Shown: positions 24,940 through 35,200 of the stretch, one piece after another
Layout: each line of letters starts with the position of its first letter
Numbering within the stretch: the first letter of the stretch is position 1
NCBI RefSeq assembly: GCF_037113525.1
Contig: NZ_CP146964.1
Span: 60,325 to 124,324, forward strand
Length of the DNA: 64,000 bases
Reading direction: 5' to 3'
From: Butyrivibrio fibrisolvens
Lineage (GTDB): Bacteria; Bacillota; Clostridia; Lachnospirales; Lachnospiraceae
The notes under the pieces: model-generated
The model's input: the letters and a program-made list of their open reading frames with translations, nothing else
The model's database searches: none
Told to the model about the DNA's origin: nothing
Translations under genes and position numbers: made by a program

Positions 24940-25329
24940 ATGACATTAACAGAAAGAGCCGAAAAGGCAGTAGAATTAAAGAGTTCCGGCAAATACAACT
25001 GCGCTCAGGCTGTAACCGCAGCCCTCGCTGATCAGACCCCCTTGTCTGAAGACCAGCTTAAGCAGGTCTCAGCCGGCTTTTGCGCCGGAATGGGCAACCT
25101 CGAAGCAACCTGCGGAGCATTAATTGGCGCCGGCATGATAGCAGGCCTTAAAACCGAAGGCAAAGGAACCCTCGCTATAACCAAACAGATGCAGGAAGAA
25201 TTCGGAAAAAGATGTAAAGCAATCAGATGCAAAGACCTAAAGACAGTCACTGACGGAAAACCATTATGCCCCTGTGAAGAATGCGTAAGAAACGCTGTTC
25301 AGATATATGGTGAAGTAATGGGACTGTAA
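24940..25329 (+). CDS. C_GCAxxG_C_C family redox-active protein
   Basis: 129 residues. The family name is visible as CAQA, then FCAGMGNLEATCGALIGAGM, and C...CKAIRC, with CPCEEC at the C-terminus. These proteins are predicted to bind a metal or to form redox-active disulfides, and they commonly neighbour ferredoxins. It starts 9 bases after the NapH-like stop behind GGAGAAG, so it is the third gene of the redox operon. Confidence 0.88.
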   Translation: MTLTERAEKAVELKSSGKYNCAQAVTAALADQTPLSEDQLKQVSAGFCAGMGNLEATCGALIGAGMIAGLKTEGKGTLAITKQMQEEFGKRCKAIRCKDLKTVTDGKPLCPCEECVRNAVQIYGEVMGL

Positions 25330-25380
25330 GCATAGTGAAGCCTCACACGAGTGTGCGCCGCCAATTTCATCAAATAGGAT

Positions 25381-25504
25381 ATTTTGTGTCCAAAACATAT
25401 AATTAAATGTGAGATTTGGACACAAAATAATTGACACAAGGTATATGTAAGATCAAGGCTGAAGACCATCTTAAGCAGGTCTCAGCCGGCTTTTGCGCCG
25501 GAAT
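25381..25504. repeat. Inverted repeat plus mosaic partial duplication of the redox operon
   Basis: ATTTTGTGTCCAAA (25381-25394) and TTTGGACACAAAAT (25415-25428) form a 14-bp inverted repeat. Directly after it, 25432-25459 copies 24890-24917 (end of the NapH-like gene, one change), and 25460-25504 copies 25047-25091 (inside the C_GCAxxG_C_C gene, one change). The two pieces are joined with the intervening 129 bp missing. Confidence 0.85.
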
Positions 25505-25522
25505 CGGCTAAGCCTAAGTCAT

Positions 25523-27025
25523 TTACGATGCTTCAGTTACTATTTCTTTTTCATGAACCTTCTGGATTTCATCGTCTGCAGAGAGCATCGGCTTCACATC
25601 TTTGCCCAGAAGCTTTCTTTCTACATAGTTCCTTGTAATCTTCATAACCGTTCCGGAGAGAGCGATAACACCGATAAGGTTAGGAATAGCCATCATACCG
25701 TTGAAGGTATCAGACAGATCCCAAGCAAGTGTAAGATCCATAGTTGCACCGATCACGATAAAGACTACGAAGATAACCTGATAGAACTTTACTCTCTTTC
25801 TTCCGAAAAGATATTCAAAACCCTTGCTTCCATACTGGCTCCATCCAAGAACAGTTGAGAAGGCAAAGAACAGAATAGCTACAGCAATAAAGGCTGAACC
25901 AAGCTTACCAAATACTGTTGAGAAAGCCTGGGCAACAAGTGCAGTTGAAACCTGATCAGAGATAACAGCGCCTGTTTCAAGATCTACAAGACCACTTGAA
26001 AGAATTGAAAAAGCTGTGATAGTGCAGACGATCATTGTATCAGCAAATACTTCGAAGATTCCCCACATTCCCTGAATAACAGGCTCTCTTACGTTAGAAC
26101 TTGAGTGAACCATAACTGATGAACCAAGACCAGCTTCGTTAGAGAATACACCTCTTTTCATACCCCACTGAACAGCCATGGCTACGCCGCTGCCTACAAT
26201 TCCGCCGCCTACTGCGCGCATACCAAAAGCACCTTTAAAGATAGATGCAAATATATTTCCAACCTGACCGATATTTACGAAGCAGACAACAAGAGCACCG
26301 ATAACATAGATTATTGCCATAAAAGGAACAAGTCTTTCTGTAACAGCCGCGATTCTCTTAAGACCGCCAACGATTACAAGACCTGCAAGTAACATAAGTA
26401 CAAGACCTGTTGCAAGAGGAGGCACGCTGAATGCAGACTCCATATTTACAGCAATTGAGTTGATCTGACCCATATTTCCGATACCGAAAGAAGCGAGTAC
26501 ACAGAATACACTGAAAAGAACCGCAAGGATACTTCCAACCTGCTGGAAGCCTGCTTTGCCGCCAAGACCATCTCTAAGATAGTACATGGCGCCGCCGCAC
26601 CACTCATTTTTCTCATTTCTTCTTCTATAATAAATTCCAAGTACATTTTCAGAGAAGTTAGTCATCATCCCAAAGAATGCAACTACCCACATCCAGAAGA
26701 TAGCACCCGGGCCGCCTGCTGCGATCGCTGCAGCAACACCTGCGATATTACCTGTTCCTATTGTAGCTGCGAGAGCTGTACAAAGGCTCTGGAACTGAGA
26801 AATCTGTGTATCCTCTTTCTCAGTATGAGCTGTGATGTGCTTATCCATAAAGATTCCACCAACAGTGTTTCTGATCCAGTGCTTAAAGTGTGAAATCTGG
26901 AAAAATTTCGTGAGACATGTCATGAGGATGCCACATCCTACCAGTAGAATAAGCATTGGGAGTCCCCAAACAAAACCATTAACAGCATTGTTTACATTTT
27001 CAACATGTGATAAAAAACCAGCCAT
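25523..27025 (-). CDS. Alanine/glycine:cation symporter (AGCS family)
   Basis: 500 residues with about ten to eleven membrane helices. LAATIGTGNIAGVAAAIA is the AGCS signature, and GMKRGVFSNEAGLGSS and FSTVLGWSQYG are other family blocks. It imports alanine or glycine with sodium. The start at 27025 follows TAGGAGG. The extension to 27067 runs through the leader hairpin and is rejected. The leader carries a terminator-like hairpin at 27052-27086. It lies alone, converging on the redox operon's debris. Confidence 0.93.
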   Translation of the reverse strand: MAGFLSHVENVNNAVNGFVWGLPMLILLVGCGILMTCLTKFFQISHFKHWIRNTVGGIFMDKHITAHTEKEDTQISQFQSLCTALAATIGTGNIAGVAAAIAAGGPGAIFWMWVVAFFGMMTNFSENVLGIYYRRRNEKNEWCGGAMYYLRDGLGGKAGFQQVGSILAVLFSVFCVLASFGIGNMGQINSIAVNMESAFSVPPLATGLVLMLLAGLVIVGGLKRIAAVTERLVPFMAIIYVIGALVVCFVNIGQVGNIFASIFKGAFGMRAVGGGIVGSGVAMAVQWGMKRGVFSNEAGLGSSVMVHSSSNVREPVIQGMWGIFEVFADTMIVCTITAFSILSSGLVDLETGAVISDQVSTALVAQAFSTVFGKLGSAFIAVAILFFAFSTVLGWSQYGSKGFEYLFGRKRVKFYQVIFVVFIVIGATMDLTLAWDLSDTFNGMMAIPNLIGVIALSGTVMKITRNYVERKLLGKDVKPMLSADDEIQKVHEKEIVTEAS

Positions 27026-27051
27026 AGTACCTCCTAACCTTACCGTAATAT

Positions 27052-27086
27052 AAAAAAGGTGTTCCATCTTATCAATGGAACACCTT
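27052..27086 (-). promoter_or_regulatory. Terminator-like hairpin in the symporter leader
   Basis: AAGGTGTTCCAT/ATGGAACACCTT, a perfect 12-bp stem with a 7-base loop, is followed on the minus strand by six T. It lies 27-60 bases upstream of the symporter start. Just before it, GATAAGATGTTCGAGAAC partly repeats the stem strand (direct repeat GATAAGATG), so an alternative fold is possible. That would suggest attenuation. The rest of 27090-27475 is A/T rich and shows no further recognisable signal. Confidence 0.6.
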
Positions 27087-27475
27087 CGTTCTCGAACATC
27101 TTATCATGTTTAACACTTTAACGCAATACATAATTAACGTAAAAAATCAACAAAAAACCAAATACTTCTATCTATCAGTTATTACTATCTGAACAAAAAA
27201 AGAGATTGAAATACAACTATTATTTTGTAAACCGAAATCGATTATAACATAAACCAGATGGCCATAGTATATTAAAAGTATATTTATATTCCTATAAAGG
27301 TACAAATAAAGCGTTATATATGTTATCTTAAATACGTACGAATGATATCGGCAAAAAATATATATTGTGCACCGGGGTAATCGTTAGGATTTAATGCAGG
27401 AATTCTCGCTGGTTTTATTACCGAAGAGTTTATCAGATGATTGATGTTGAGATCTTTCTTAATAGGGAGAGCATT

Positions 27476-29920
27476 ATGTCAGATCTAAAGGGTTTTCATT
27501 ACGATGCATTCATAAGTTACAGGCACAGTGATATTGACAGCTTTGTTGCGCAAAATCTTCACAAAAAGCTTGAGAACTTCAAGCTTCCAAAATCTGTTTT
27601 ACCCAAAGTTCAAAACGGCAAGAAAAAGATCGAACGAATCTTTAGAGACGTTGACGAACTTCCGCTTTCTGAGGACCTTTCTGATCCTATAAGTAAGGCC
27701 CTTCAAAATTCCGACTATCTTATTACTATATGTACCCCCAGATATCCTCAGTCCAGATGGTGTATGAAGGAAATCGAGGTCTTTTTACAGACCCATCCAA
27801 GAGATCATATCCTGGTGGTACTGGCTGAAGATGAGCCTGATAACTCTTTTCCCGAGATACTGTGCTATGAAGATGTAAAAATAACAGATGAAAACGGGCA
27901 GATACATGTAACAAGGCGGGAGATAGAACCCCTTGCTGCTGATACAAGGGGCAGTAACAAAAAAGAAATGCTTAAGGCTATGGATATCGCGGTCATAAAG
28001 CTATGCGCAGCTATGTTCGGTCTTAACTACGACGACCTCAAGCAGCGCCATAGAGAGCAGAAAATCCGCAGACTAACCGCCATATTTGGAAGTATCGGCG
28101 TAGCAGTCCTTGCATTCGCTATCTTTGCAACAGTAATGCTCATCAAGATCAGCAAACAAAACGTAATAATCACAGATCAGTACAACGAACTTCAGGACAG
28201 CTTCGCCCAGGCCATGGCCGGAGTTTCCGATAACCTTCTTACAGACGGAAGGCGCAAAGATGCTGCTTATGCTGTCAGAAATGTTATACCTGACGATGGC
28301 GAAGGTAAATACAACGTAAACGCTGTCAAAGCGCTGTATAACGCAATGGAAGTCTATAAGTTATCACCGATCTATTCTCCTTCCTGCACATATGACGCGG
28401 ATTCATGGCTCTATTATTTTGGCATCTCCTGTGATCAGAAATATGTCTTTGTAAATTCAGGAAGTAAAGTATACATCTGCGATCATGACAGTGGCGAAGT
28501 ACTGGATATAATTGAAAACGATGAGGGGGATACCTTATCATCAGCCTTTTGCGGAAATGATGGCGTGATCATCACTGATGGAGAGGATGCTTTCTACTAT
28601 TCTATTGGTAATAAAGAAAAAACAGACATCGAGCTACCAGAGTATTCCATTTTATACCCTGCTGATGATGGCAGTATGGTTGTCGCAAACAGTCTGGACG
28701 CACTCTGCGGCATTGGAAGCACTGGAGATGTAATTTTTGAAACAGACCTTGCTTCCTATTTTGGAGATGCGTATACAAGTCTTACAGGCATTTCTTTTGA
28801 GAAAGATTACGTTGTCTGCACATTCTGGAGCGGTGAAGAGATGGAAGTCCTTTTCATTAACCCTTCAAATGGCGAGATAGAAGATAGCTACACTAAAAGT
28901 AGTGATTCTGAGCCTTGCGCTAAACTTTCAGACGACACCCTGTATACCGTCACATCAAACCACGACGAAGACACCGGCGAATGGGACGCCGACATAGTTG
29001 CAACCAATATTTCCAAAGATAAAAAAATCTGGAAGCTCACACTTGAAGACTTAGAACTTACCGGAGGCAGGTTCTTTAGTAGCGATGATTATCTTTTCTT
29101 CCAGAGCGTTAGCGAAGTAATGGTCATAGACCTTGAAGAAGGAAACCTACTAAAAAGATACCCATACAGCCAGATGATCCTCGAATCCTGGCTCGAAGAT
29201 GACCCTGACTATGGACCCCTTCTGTACTACGTACTAACAGATGGCTCCGTATTCTGCTGTAACGAAAATTTTCAATCTGAACAAACAGACACCTTCTATA
29301 CCAAAGCTCCCAAGGAGAAAATAACACAGGCAACCTATTCAGGCTCAAACCTGTATTTCGTACTTGGTTATGAAAGTTATGCCGTACGCTACTCCAAAGA
29401 AAAAACCCCGAGTGCTACCGCCTTTGACGAAGACCTCGACTGGGACCAGGCCGTAGACCTCCTCCCCGAAGACGTCTTCGATGATGACAAATATGATATA
29501 AACTTCACACAGGTAGACCACGTATATTACTCAGACGATAAAAACTATATTTTCGCTATATTCTCCGACCACACCGCCAAGATATATGACGCTTCCACCT
29601 GCGAGTGCGTGAACTCCTTCGAAACCACCCTCGAAATGGCAGACATTTTCCGATACAGCGACCTCACCGGAAGCTACATAATAAGCGGCAGTGATGGCGG
29701 AGACAATAAGTCATTTATTCTTGACGCTAACATGCAGATAATCTGCGAGACTGACTTTATCATCAGCGAAGAGGGCAATGATTTTATAATGATGAGCGAC
29801 GACATTGAATACTATAAAGTTCCGTATATTGATATTAACGCTCTTATTAAAATGTCAGATGAATATCTTAAGGACTATAAACCACCAGTCTCTATAAGAG
29901 ATAAATATGGTATAAGCTAA
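27476..29920 (+). CDS. TIR-domain protein with one membrane helix and a C-terminal repeat (propeller-like) domain
   Basis: 814 residues from the ATG after GGGAGAG. The TIR domain occupies about 1-180: YDAFISYRHSD (box 1) and SRWCMKEIEVF, where Glu99 corresponds to the NADase catalytic glutamate of SARM1-type TIRs. A conserved linker (FGLNYDDLKQRHREQKIRR) leads to a single helix (201-223). The remainder (about 235-800) is a WD40/PQQ-like repeated beta structure with no recognised ligand. It may cleave NAD+ when the outer domain senses a signal. TIR NADase activity is known for many bacterial family members, but that it applies here is inferred. It precedes the RyR-domain gene, with a palindromic element between them. 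Confidence 0.88.
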   Translation: MSDLKGFHYDAFISYRHSDIDSFVAQNLHKKLENFKLPKSVLPKVQNGKKKIERIFRDVDELPLSEDLSDPISKALQNSDYLITICTPRYPQSRWCMKEIEVFLQTHPRDHILVVLAEDEPDNSFPEILCYEDVKITDENGQIHVTRREIEPLAADTRGSNKKEMLKAMDIAVIKLCAAMFGLNYDDLKQRHREQKIRRLTAIFGSIGVAVLAFAIFATVMLIKISKQNVIITDQYNELQDSFAQAMAGVSDNLLTDGRRKDAAYAVRNVIPDDGEGKYNVNAVKALYNAMEVYKLSPIYSPSCTYDADSWLYYFGISCDQKYVFVNSGSKVYICDHDSGEVLDIIENDEGDTLSSAFCGNDGVIITDGEDAFYYSIGNKEKTDIELPEYSILYPADDGSMVVANSLDALCGIGSTGDVIFETDLASYFGDAYTSLTGISFEKDYVVCTFWSGEEMEVLFINPSNGEIEDSYTKSSDSEPCAKLSDDTLYTVTSNHDEDTGEWDADIVATNISKDKKIWKLTLEDLELTGGRFFSSDDYLFFQSVSEVMVIDLEEGNLLKRYPYSQMILESWLEDDPDYGPLLYYVLTDGSVFCCNENFQSEQTDTFYTKAPKEKITQATYSGSNLYFVLGYESYAVRYSKEKTPSATAFDEDLDWDQAVDLLPEDVFDDDKYDINFTQVDHVYYSDDKNYIFAIFSDHTAKIYDASTCECVNSFETTLEMADIFRYSDLTGSYIISGSDGGDNKSFILDANMQIICETDFIISEEGNDFIMMSDDIEYYKVPYIDINALIKMSDEYLKDYKPPVSIRDKYGIS

Positions 29921-29929
29921 AACTTTGAA

Positions 29930-30207
29930 TATTCCTGAGGATGGTAGCCTATAAATGATTTTGGTGTCTTTGAAAATTATATTAAATTCAAGAGCTTGAT
30001 AGATGGAATAATAAATTCTGTTTAGGATCCGCATGTTTGAGCGAAGCGAGTTCACGACATAGAAGTTCATCCATGAACTTCTGAACATGTCTTAACTACG
30101 TCCTGTAGTTTCGGATCCTAGAATTTATTATTTCAGCTATCATGCCTTGAATTTTATATAATTTTCACGACACCAAAATCATTTATAGGCTACCATCCCC
30201 AGGAATA
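29930..30207. mobile_element. Long-palindrome element (MITE-like), copy 1
   Basis: 278 bp whose ends are inverse copies over about 85-90 bp: TATTCCTGAGGATGGTAGCC at the left, and the same with one change (GGGG) read from the right. The inner part is also folded (CATGTTTGAGCGAAGCGAG; GAAGTTCATCCATGAACTTC). A second copy lies at 41238-41457 with the same ends, and within each copy the two arms match each other better than they match the other copy. No coding capacity. No clear target duplication is visible. Confidence 0.8.
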
Positions 30208-30240
30208 GGCACAACCTAACTCTAACCAAGGGGGACGCAT

Positions 30241-32055
30241 ATGAGCAACTTTCTGATCATTATGATTTCGTCGGCTGTATTTCTTGCCTTGATCATCTGG
30301 CTTACCGTCGACACCGAGCATGTTAAAAAGTGGACCGGCATAGCCTTCCTCATCGCCATCGCCGGCGGAATCTTCATCTACGGCACCATCGATGCCGACC
30401 AGTTCAGCTCCATGCCCGTGATCGCCGTACTTAGAACCGTCGTCCACGTCGGCAAGATGTTCGGTAATGCAGGTGACGGCGCCCATGACAGCTTCGTAGG
30501 CATCGTAGGTGACAACACACTTACATCAGCCTTTTACTGGATGGTACACTTCTTCGCTTACTATTCAGTTGTAAGTGCCGTAATCCTTGTCATAGGCAGA
30601 GATATCGTCAGAGGCTTTAGAACCTGGCTCCTTAGGATCCATGATATCGAGCTTATATACGGCATTGACGATGATACCATAAGCCTTGGCGAAGCTCTTG
30701 CAGGCAAAAGACGCGTATCCCTCGTTTTCGTCGGCAAAGGAACCATTTCCGACAGCATCTTAAACCGCACAGGCGCTCTTGTATTTGCCGACAGCGATGC
30801 CATGAATCCCAATGCCAAATTAATAAAAAGAATATCTTTGGTAAAGGGCAAAGGCAAAATAAGAGTAAGCGTCCTTTCAGATGATGACGAAGCCAACTAT
30901 GCCTATGCCATGAAGATGCTAAAGTGCTTCAAAGAAGCTGACATACTCCCTTCCCAGACTGAGCTCGTTATGTTCGGAAGAGCAGTCCTTATAGGAAGCG
31001 AGTTCCAGGCTCTTGGAGATCACTACGGTTATGGAAGCGTTAAGGTATATGAAAGAAGCGAACTTGCAGCAAGACTCCTTCTGTGGAAGTATCCCCTTGC
31101 TGACACCATAACATTTGATGATAAGGGTAAAGCAACCAAAGATGTGGATGTCCTTATAGCAGGCTTTGGCGCCATAGGACAGGAAGTCCTTCGAAAAGTC
31201 GTAGCCCAGGGCCAGTTCTATGGAAGCAGCTTCCATGTACATATATTTGATCCAAACTTTGAAAAAAGAAACGGCTTCTTTAATGCCCGCTATCCCGGAC
31301 TTTTAGATAATTACGACATTAAGTTTGAAGCCTATGATGCAAGAAGCGAAAAATTCGCAGATTATGTCAAAGATAAGGCAGGGAGCCTTAACCTTATCGT
31401 AGTAGCAGTTGGAGATGAATATGTTGGACAAGAGATCTCCAATGGCATCCTTGATGTGCTTGAACTTAGCGGCTCAAGCCTTCCCGTATACCAGTGCTAC
31501 GCCGAAAAGATAGTTCGTAACCTGCACAGGGAAGAATGTGTGATCACAAACGTCTTTGACTCCGAAATACTTTACGGAACAAGTCTTGATGCCCTGTCAA
31601 AAGAAATAAATCACTTCTATTACGGAGAAGGCTCATCTGAGGAACAGTGGCAGGGATGTGACTACTTTAGCCGTATGAGTTGCAATGCAAGTGCTGACTA
31701 CTTAAAAGGACTAATAGGACGCGTCGGAGCACTGGGGCAGGATGATGAGCGTATGGAGAACCTTGCACAGTCTGAACACTTAAGATGGATGGCATTCCAC
31801 TATTCTATGGGTTATCAGACCATGACCAGGGATGAGTGTCTTAAGAGAGCGGAGCTATACAAGAGGGATAATAAGGTAAGAATCCTCAAAGATACCGTTT
31901 CAAAACGCCATGCCTGCCTTATACCATGGGATGAACTCGACGATCTTTCAGCCTTTGAAAACTCATATACAGGCAAAAACGTTGATTATAAGCAGATGGA
32001 CAGAGAAAATATCAAGGCAGTTGCAGGAATCATAAATGCTACAGTAAAACCTTAA
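30241..32055 (+). CDS. Membrane protein with TrkA-N-like and RyR-like domains
   Basis: 604 residues. Membrane helices lie at about 4-22, 32-50 and 100-120. A Rossmann-type TrkA-N segment (DVLIAGFGAIGQEVL, 303-317) follows, with a partial second half. The C-terminal region (about 508-600: SEHLRWMAFHYSMGY, RHACLIPWDELDD, MDRENIKAV) fits the RyR (ryanodine receptor-like) repeat found in some bacterial proteins. The layout suggests a membrane channel or effector controlled by a nucleotide ligand. The immediate upstream neighbour is the TIR protein. The start follows GGGGGAC. The ion, ligand and partner are unknown. Confidence 0.72.
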   Translation: MSNFLIIMISSAVFLALIIWLTVDTEHVKKWTGIAFLIAIAGGIFIYGTIDADQFSSMPVIAVLRTVVHVGKMFGNAGDGAHDSFVGIVGDNTLTSAFYWMVHFFAYYSVVSAVILVIGRDIVRGFRTWLLRIHDIELIYGIDDDTISLGEALAGKRRVSLVFVGKGTISDSILNRTGALVFADSDAMNPNAKLIKRISLVKGKGKIRVSVLSDDDEANYAYAMKMLKCFKEADILPSQTELVMFGRAVLIGSEFQALGDHYGYGSVKVYERSELAARLLLWKYPLADTITFDDKGKATKDVDVLIAGFGAIGQEVLRKVVAQGQFYGSSFHVHIFDPNFEKRNGFFNARYPGLLDNYDIKFEAYDARSEKFADYVKDKAGSLNLIVVAVGDEYVGQEISNGILDVLELSGSSLPVYQCYAEKIVRNLHREECVITNVFDSEILYGTSLDALSKEINHFYYGEGSSEEQWQGCDYFSRMSCNASADYLKGLIGRVGALGQDDERMENLAQSEHLRWMAFHYSMGYQTMTRDECLKRAELYKRDNKVRILKDTVSKRHACLIPWDELDDLSAFENSYTGKNVDYKQMDRENIKAVAGIINATVKP

Positions 32056-32143
32056 GTCTGTTTTTCAAAAATCAGGTAAAGATAAGATCGTCAAGGAAAA
32101 TAAATGGATAGCCGATAATATAACTATGATATAATGTGATTAT

Positions 32144-32172
32144 AGGGGCAAATATCAATTCTGCCCCTTTGT
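32144..32172 (+). terminator. Possible short terminator or leader hairpin
   Basis: AGGGGCA (32144-32150) pairs with TGCCCCT (32162-32168), followed by TTGT. It could end the RyR gene, or form part of the c-di-GMP gene leader, because a TATAAT (32130-32135) lies just before it. Confidence 0.4.
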
Positions 32173-32232
32173 CATATTGCTTCAAAATTACTATTTAAGA
32201 TCACGCCACAATAACCTAATGAGGGGATGTGC

Positions 32233-35200
32233 ATGAAGAAATACAGCTACAGTAAAGAAGAATTCAATCTGATCGAGAACAATCCCTATCCACTTGCCAT
32301 TTTTCAGTACGTGGACAAGCGATTGGTTACTATAGCTCTTTCCAAAGGCTTTCTTGAACTGTTTAAACATGATGACAGGCAGGAAGCCTATGACATGATG
32401 AACAATAACATGTATGCTCATGCACATCCCGATGACATGGCACGCATAGCAGATGCTGCTTATCAATTTGCTACATATGATGTACTTTTTAGAAATAATA
32501 TAAAGGGTGAGTACAGGATCATAAGGGCAGTAGGTAAGCATATATATAAGCCTACAGGAGACAGACTTGCGATCGTAGCTTATTTTGACGAGGGACCTTA
32601 TGTGGAAACTCCGGAAGGAGAAGGCGGAGCGGCTGCTTATTCTTTGAGCAGATCTGTTAACGAGGATTCCAAAAACTATAATAAGAGCTATGACTACCTG
32701 ACAGGTCTTCCACAGATGACATACTTCTTTGAGCTTGCAACAGCAGGAAGATATAGCATTATTAATGATGGAGATAAGCCTGTAATGCTTTATTTCGATC
32801 TTAGCGGTATGAAGATGTTCAACCAGAAGTATGGATTTACGGAAGGGGATAAGCTTCTTAGGAAGGTTGCAGATGTACTTATAAAACACTTTTCTGCTAA
32901 TAACTGCAGCAGATTTACCGGAGATCAGTTTGCGGCTTATACAGGACAGAAAAATCTCGACGAGCAGCTAAACACCATTCTGGATGAAATAGAGAATGTT
33001 AATAGTGGTAATTCTCTCCCTGTTCGTATTGGTGTTTATAAGGCAAGAGATTTATTTGTTGATGCCAGTGTTGCCTGTGACAGGGCAAAGGTTGCTTGTG
33101 ATTCTACAAAAGGATCATATGTATCAGCTATAAATTACTATGATGAAAAGATGCTCCAGAAAGAAGAGATAAGGCAATATGTTCTTTCTAATCTTGACAG
33201 GGCGCTTAGTGAAGGTTGGATAAAGGTCTTTTATCAGGCCATTGTCAGATCCTCCAATGACAGAGTATGTGATGAAGAGGCCCTTGCAAGGTGGCAGGAC
33301 CCTGAAAGGGGCATGATCTTCCCCGGAGATTTTATTTCTGTCTTAGAAGAATCCGGAATAATCTATAAACTTGACTTATATGTGGTCGAACAGGTTATTA
33401 AAAAGATCAAACAGCAAAGGGATGAAGGCTTATATGTTGTCCCTCAGTCTATAAATCTGTCAAGAACGGATTTCTACTCATGTGATATTGTTGAAGAGAT
33501 CAGAAAACGGATGGATGATGTAGGACTTGACCATTCTCTTCTGACTATAGAGATAACAGAAAGTGTTATCGGAAGAGATTTTGTCTTCATGAAAACACAG
33601 ATAACCAGATTTAAGGATCTTGGTTTTAAGATATGGATGGACGATTATGGCAGTGGTTACTCTTCTCCGGAACTTCTGCAGAAGATCCATTTTGATACCA
33701 TAAAATTTGACATGCAGTATATGCGTGATTTTATTAATGGTCCTGCAAACAGGATCATACTTACTGAGCTTATCAAGATGGCTGTTGCTCTTGGTATTGA
33801 AACAGTAGTTGAAGGTGTTGAGACCGCCGAGCAGGTAGAATTCCTTAAGGAAGTAGGATGTTCAAAGCTTCAGGGCTATTATTATACAAGACCGGTTCCT
33901 ATCGAGGAAATACTGGATAGAAGCAAAAGGGGCAAACTCATAGGCTTTGAGAATCCGAATGAGGCAGAGTACTATTCTGTTATCGGTAAGGTTAATCTTT
34001 ATGATCTTGCAATAACCCATGAAGAAAAGAGCGATGAGCTAATAAATAGCTATTTTAATGCCCTTCCAATGGCTATTATGGAGATGGATGATGAGTATCT
34101 TTGGGTTTCAAGATCAAATCCATCCTATAAGTCATTTTTTAAACTCAATATTAGAGATAATGCGAATCTGGTTAATGAGCGCAAAAATATTGAAAAACTA
34201 TTTGAAGAAGACAGGACAATCCTGCCCAGAATCCTGCGGCAGTGCGCAAAAGACGGACAGAGAGTCATTTTCGATGAAAAGGGTCCGGAAGGGGCACTCA
34301 TGCATGTTTTTGTTAGACGCGTAGCAGTAAACCCTGTTACAGGAGTTGTAGCCTTTGCTGTGGTAATCCTCGGTGTTGAAAATTCCAGTGAAAAGAATAA
34401 TCTGAATTACAATATCATAGCCCAGGCACTTACATCTGATTATATCAGCCTGTACCATGTGGATCTTGAAACAGAAAACTTTAAAGAATATGGATCTGGG
34501 AATGCATATGACGAGCTAAACGTAGAAAGACATGGTACGGATTTCTTTAATCTGTGTCATAAAGAGATACTGATGCAAATATACGATGAGGATAAGGAGA
34601 GCTTCTTTAAGAGCTTTACCATGGAAAATGTAATAGCCACAATGGATCAGACAGGCTCATATACATATTCCTTCAGGCTCTATATTAAAGATGAGCCGAT
34701 ATTCGTTCATCTGAAAGCGGTTCGTATTAAAGGTGATGATAACAATATTATTATTAGTATAAGTAACATTGATGAGCAGAAGAAGCAGCAGCAATCATTT
34801 GAAAGGATCAAGGAAGAGCGTACTACTTATTCAAGAATAGCTGCTCTTTCAGGTAGTTATATTGTTATCTATACTGTTGATCCATATACAGGTAATTATA
34901 CAAATTATGTAGTAAGTAAAAATATTGTCAGACCTAAAATGGCCGGAACCGGTGACCATTTCTTGGAGAAATTCAGAGCTGCCTGTGAAGAACTGGTTTA
35001 TCCTGAGGACCTTGAGCGGGTTTTAGAAGAACTTCAAATGGACAATATCAAGTCACAGATTGATGACTTTGGTATTTTTAAGATGACTTTTAGAGATATC
35101 CATTTAGGTGATCCAAGATATGTTGAGCTTCGAGTAGCCCTTGTTGATGAGAGGGATGGGAAAAAAATCCTCTTTGGTATAAGGGATGTTCATGATCAGG

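Noticed and set aside
27026..27475. Glycine riboswitch upstream of the symporter
   Set aside because: The aptamer core motifs are not present. Only the 12-bp hairpin with T-run is visible.
30190..30486. Minus-strand open frame over the start of the RyR gene
   Set aside because: A shadow of the coding strand, which has a clear ribosome binding site and membrane segments.
32191..32889. Minus-strand open frame of 232 codons
   Set aside because: A shadow of the c-di-GMP gene. It lacks a ribosome binding site and a recognisable domain.
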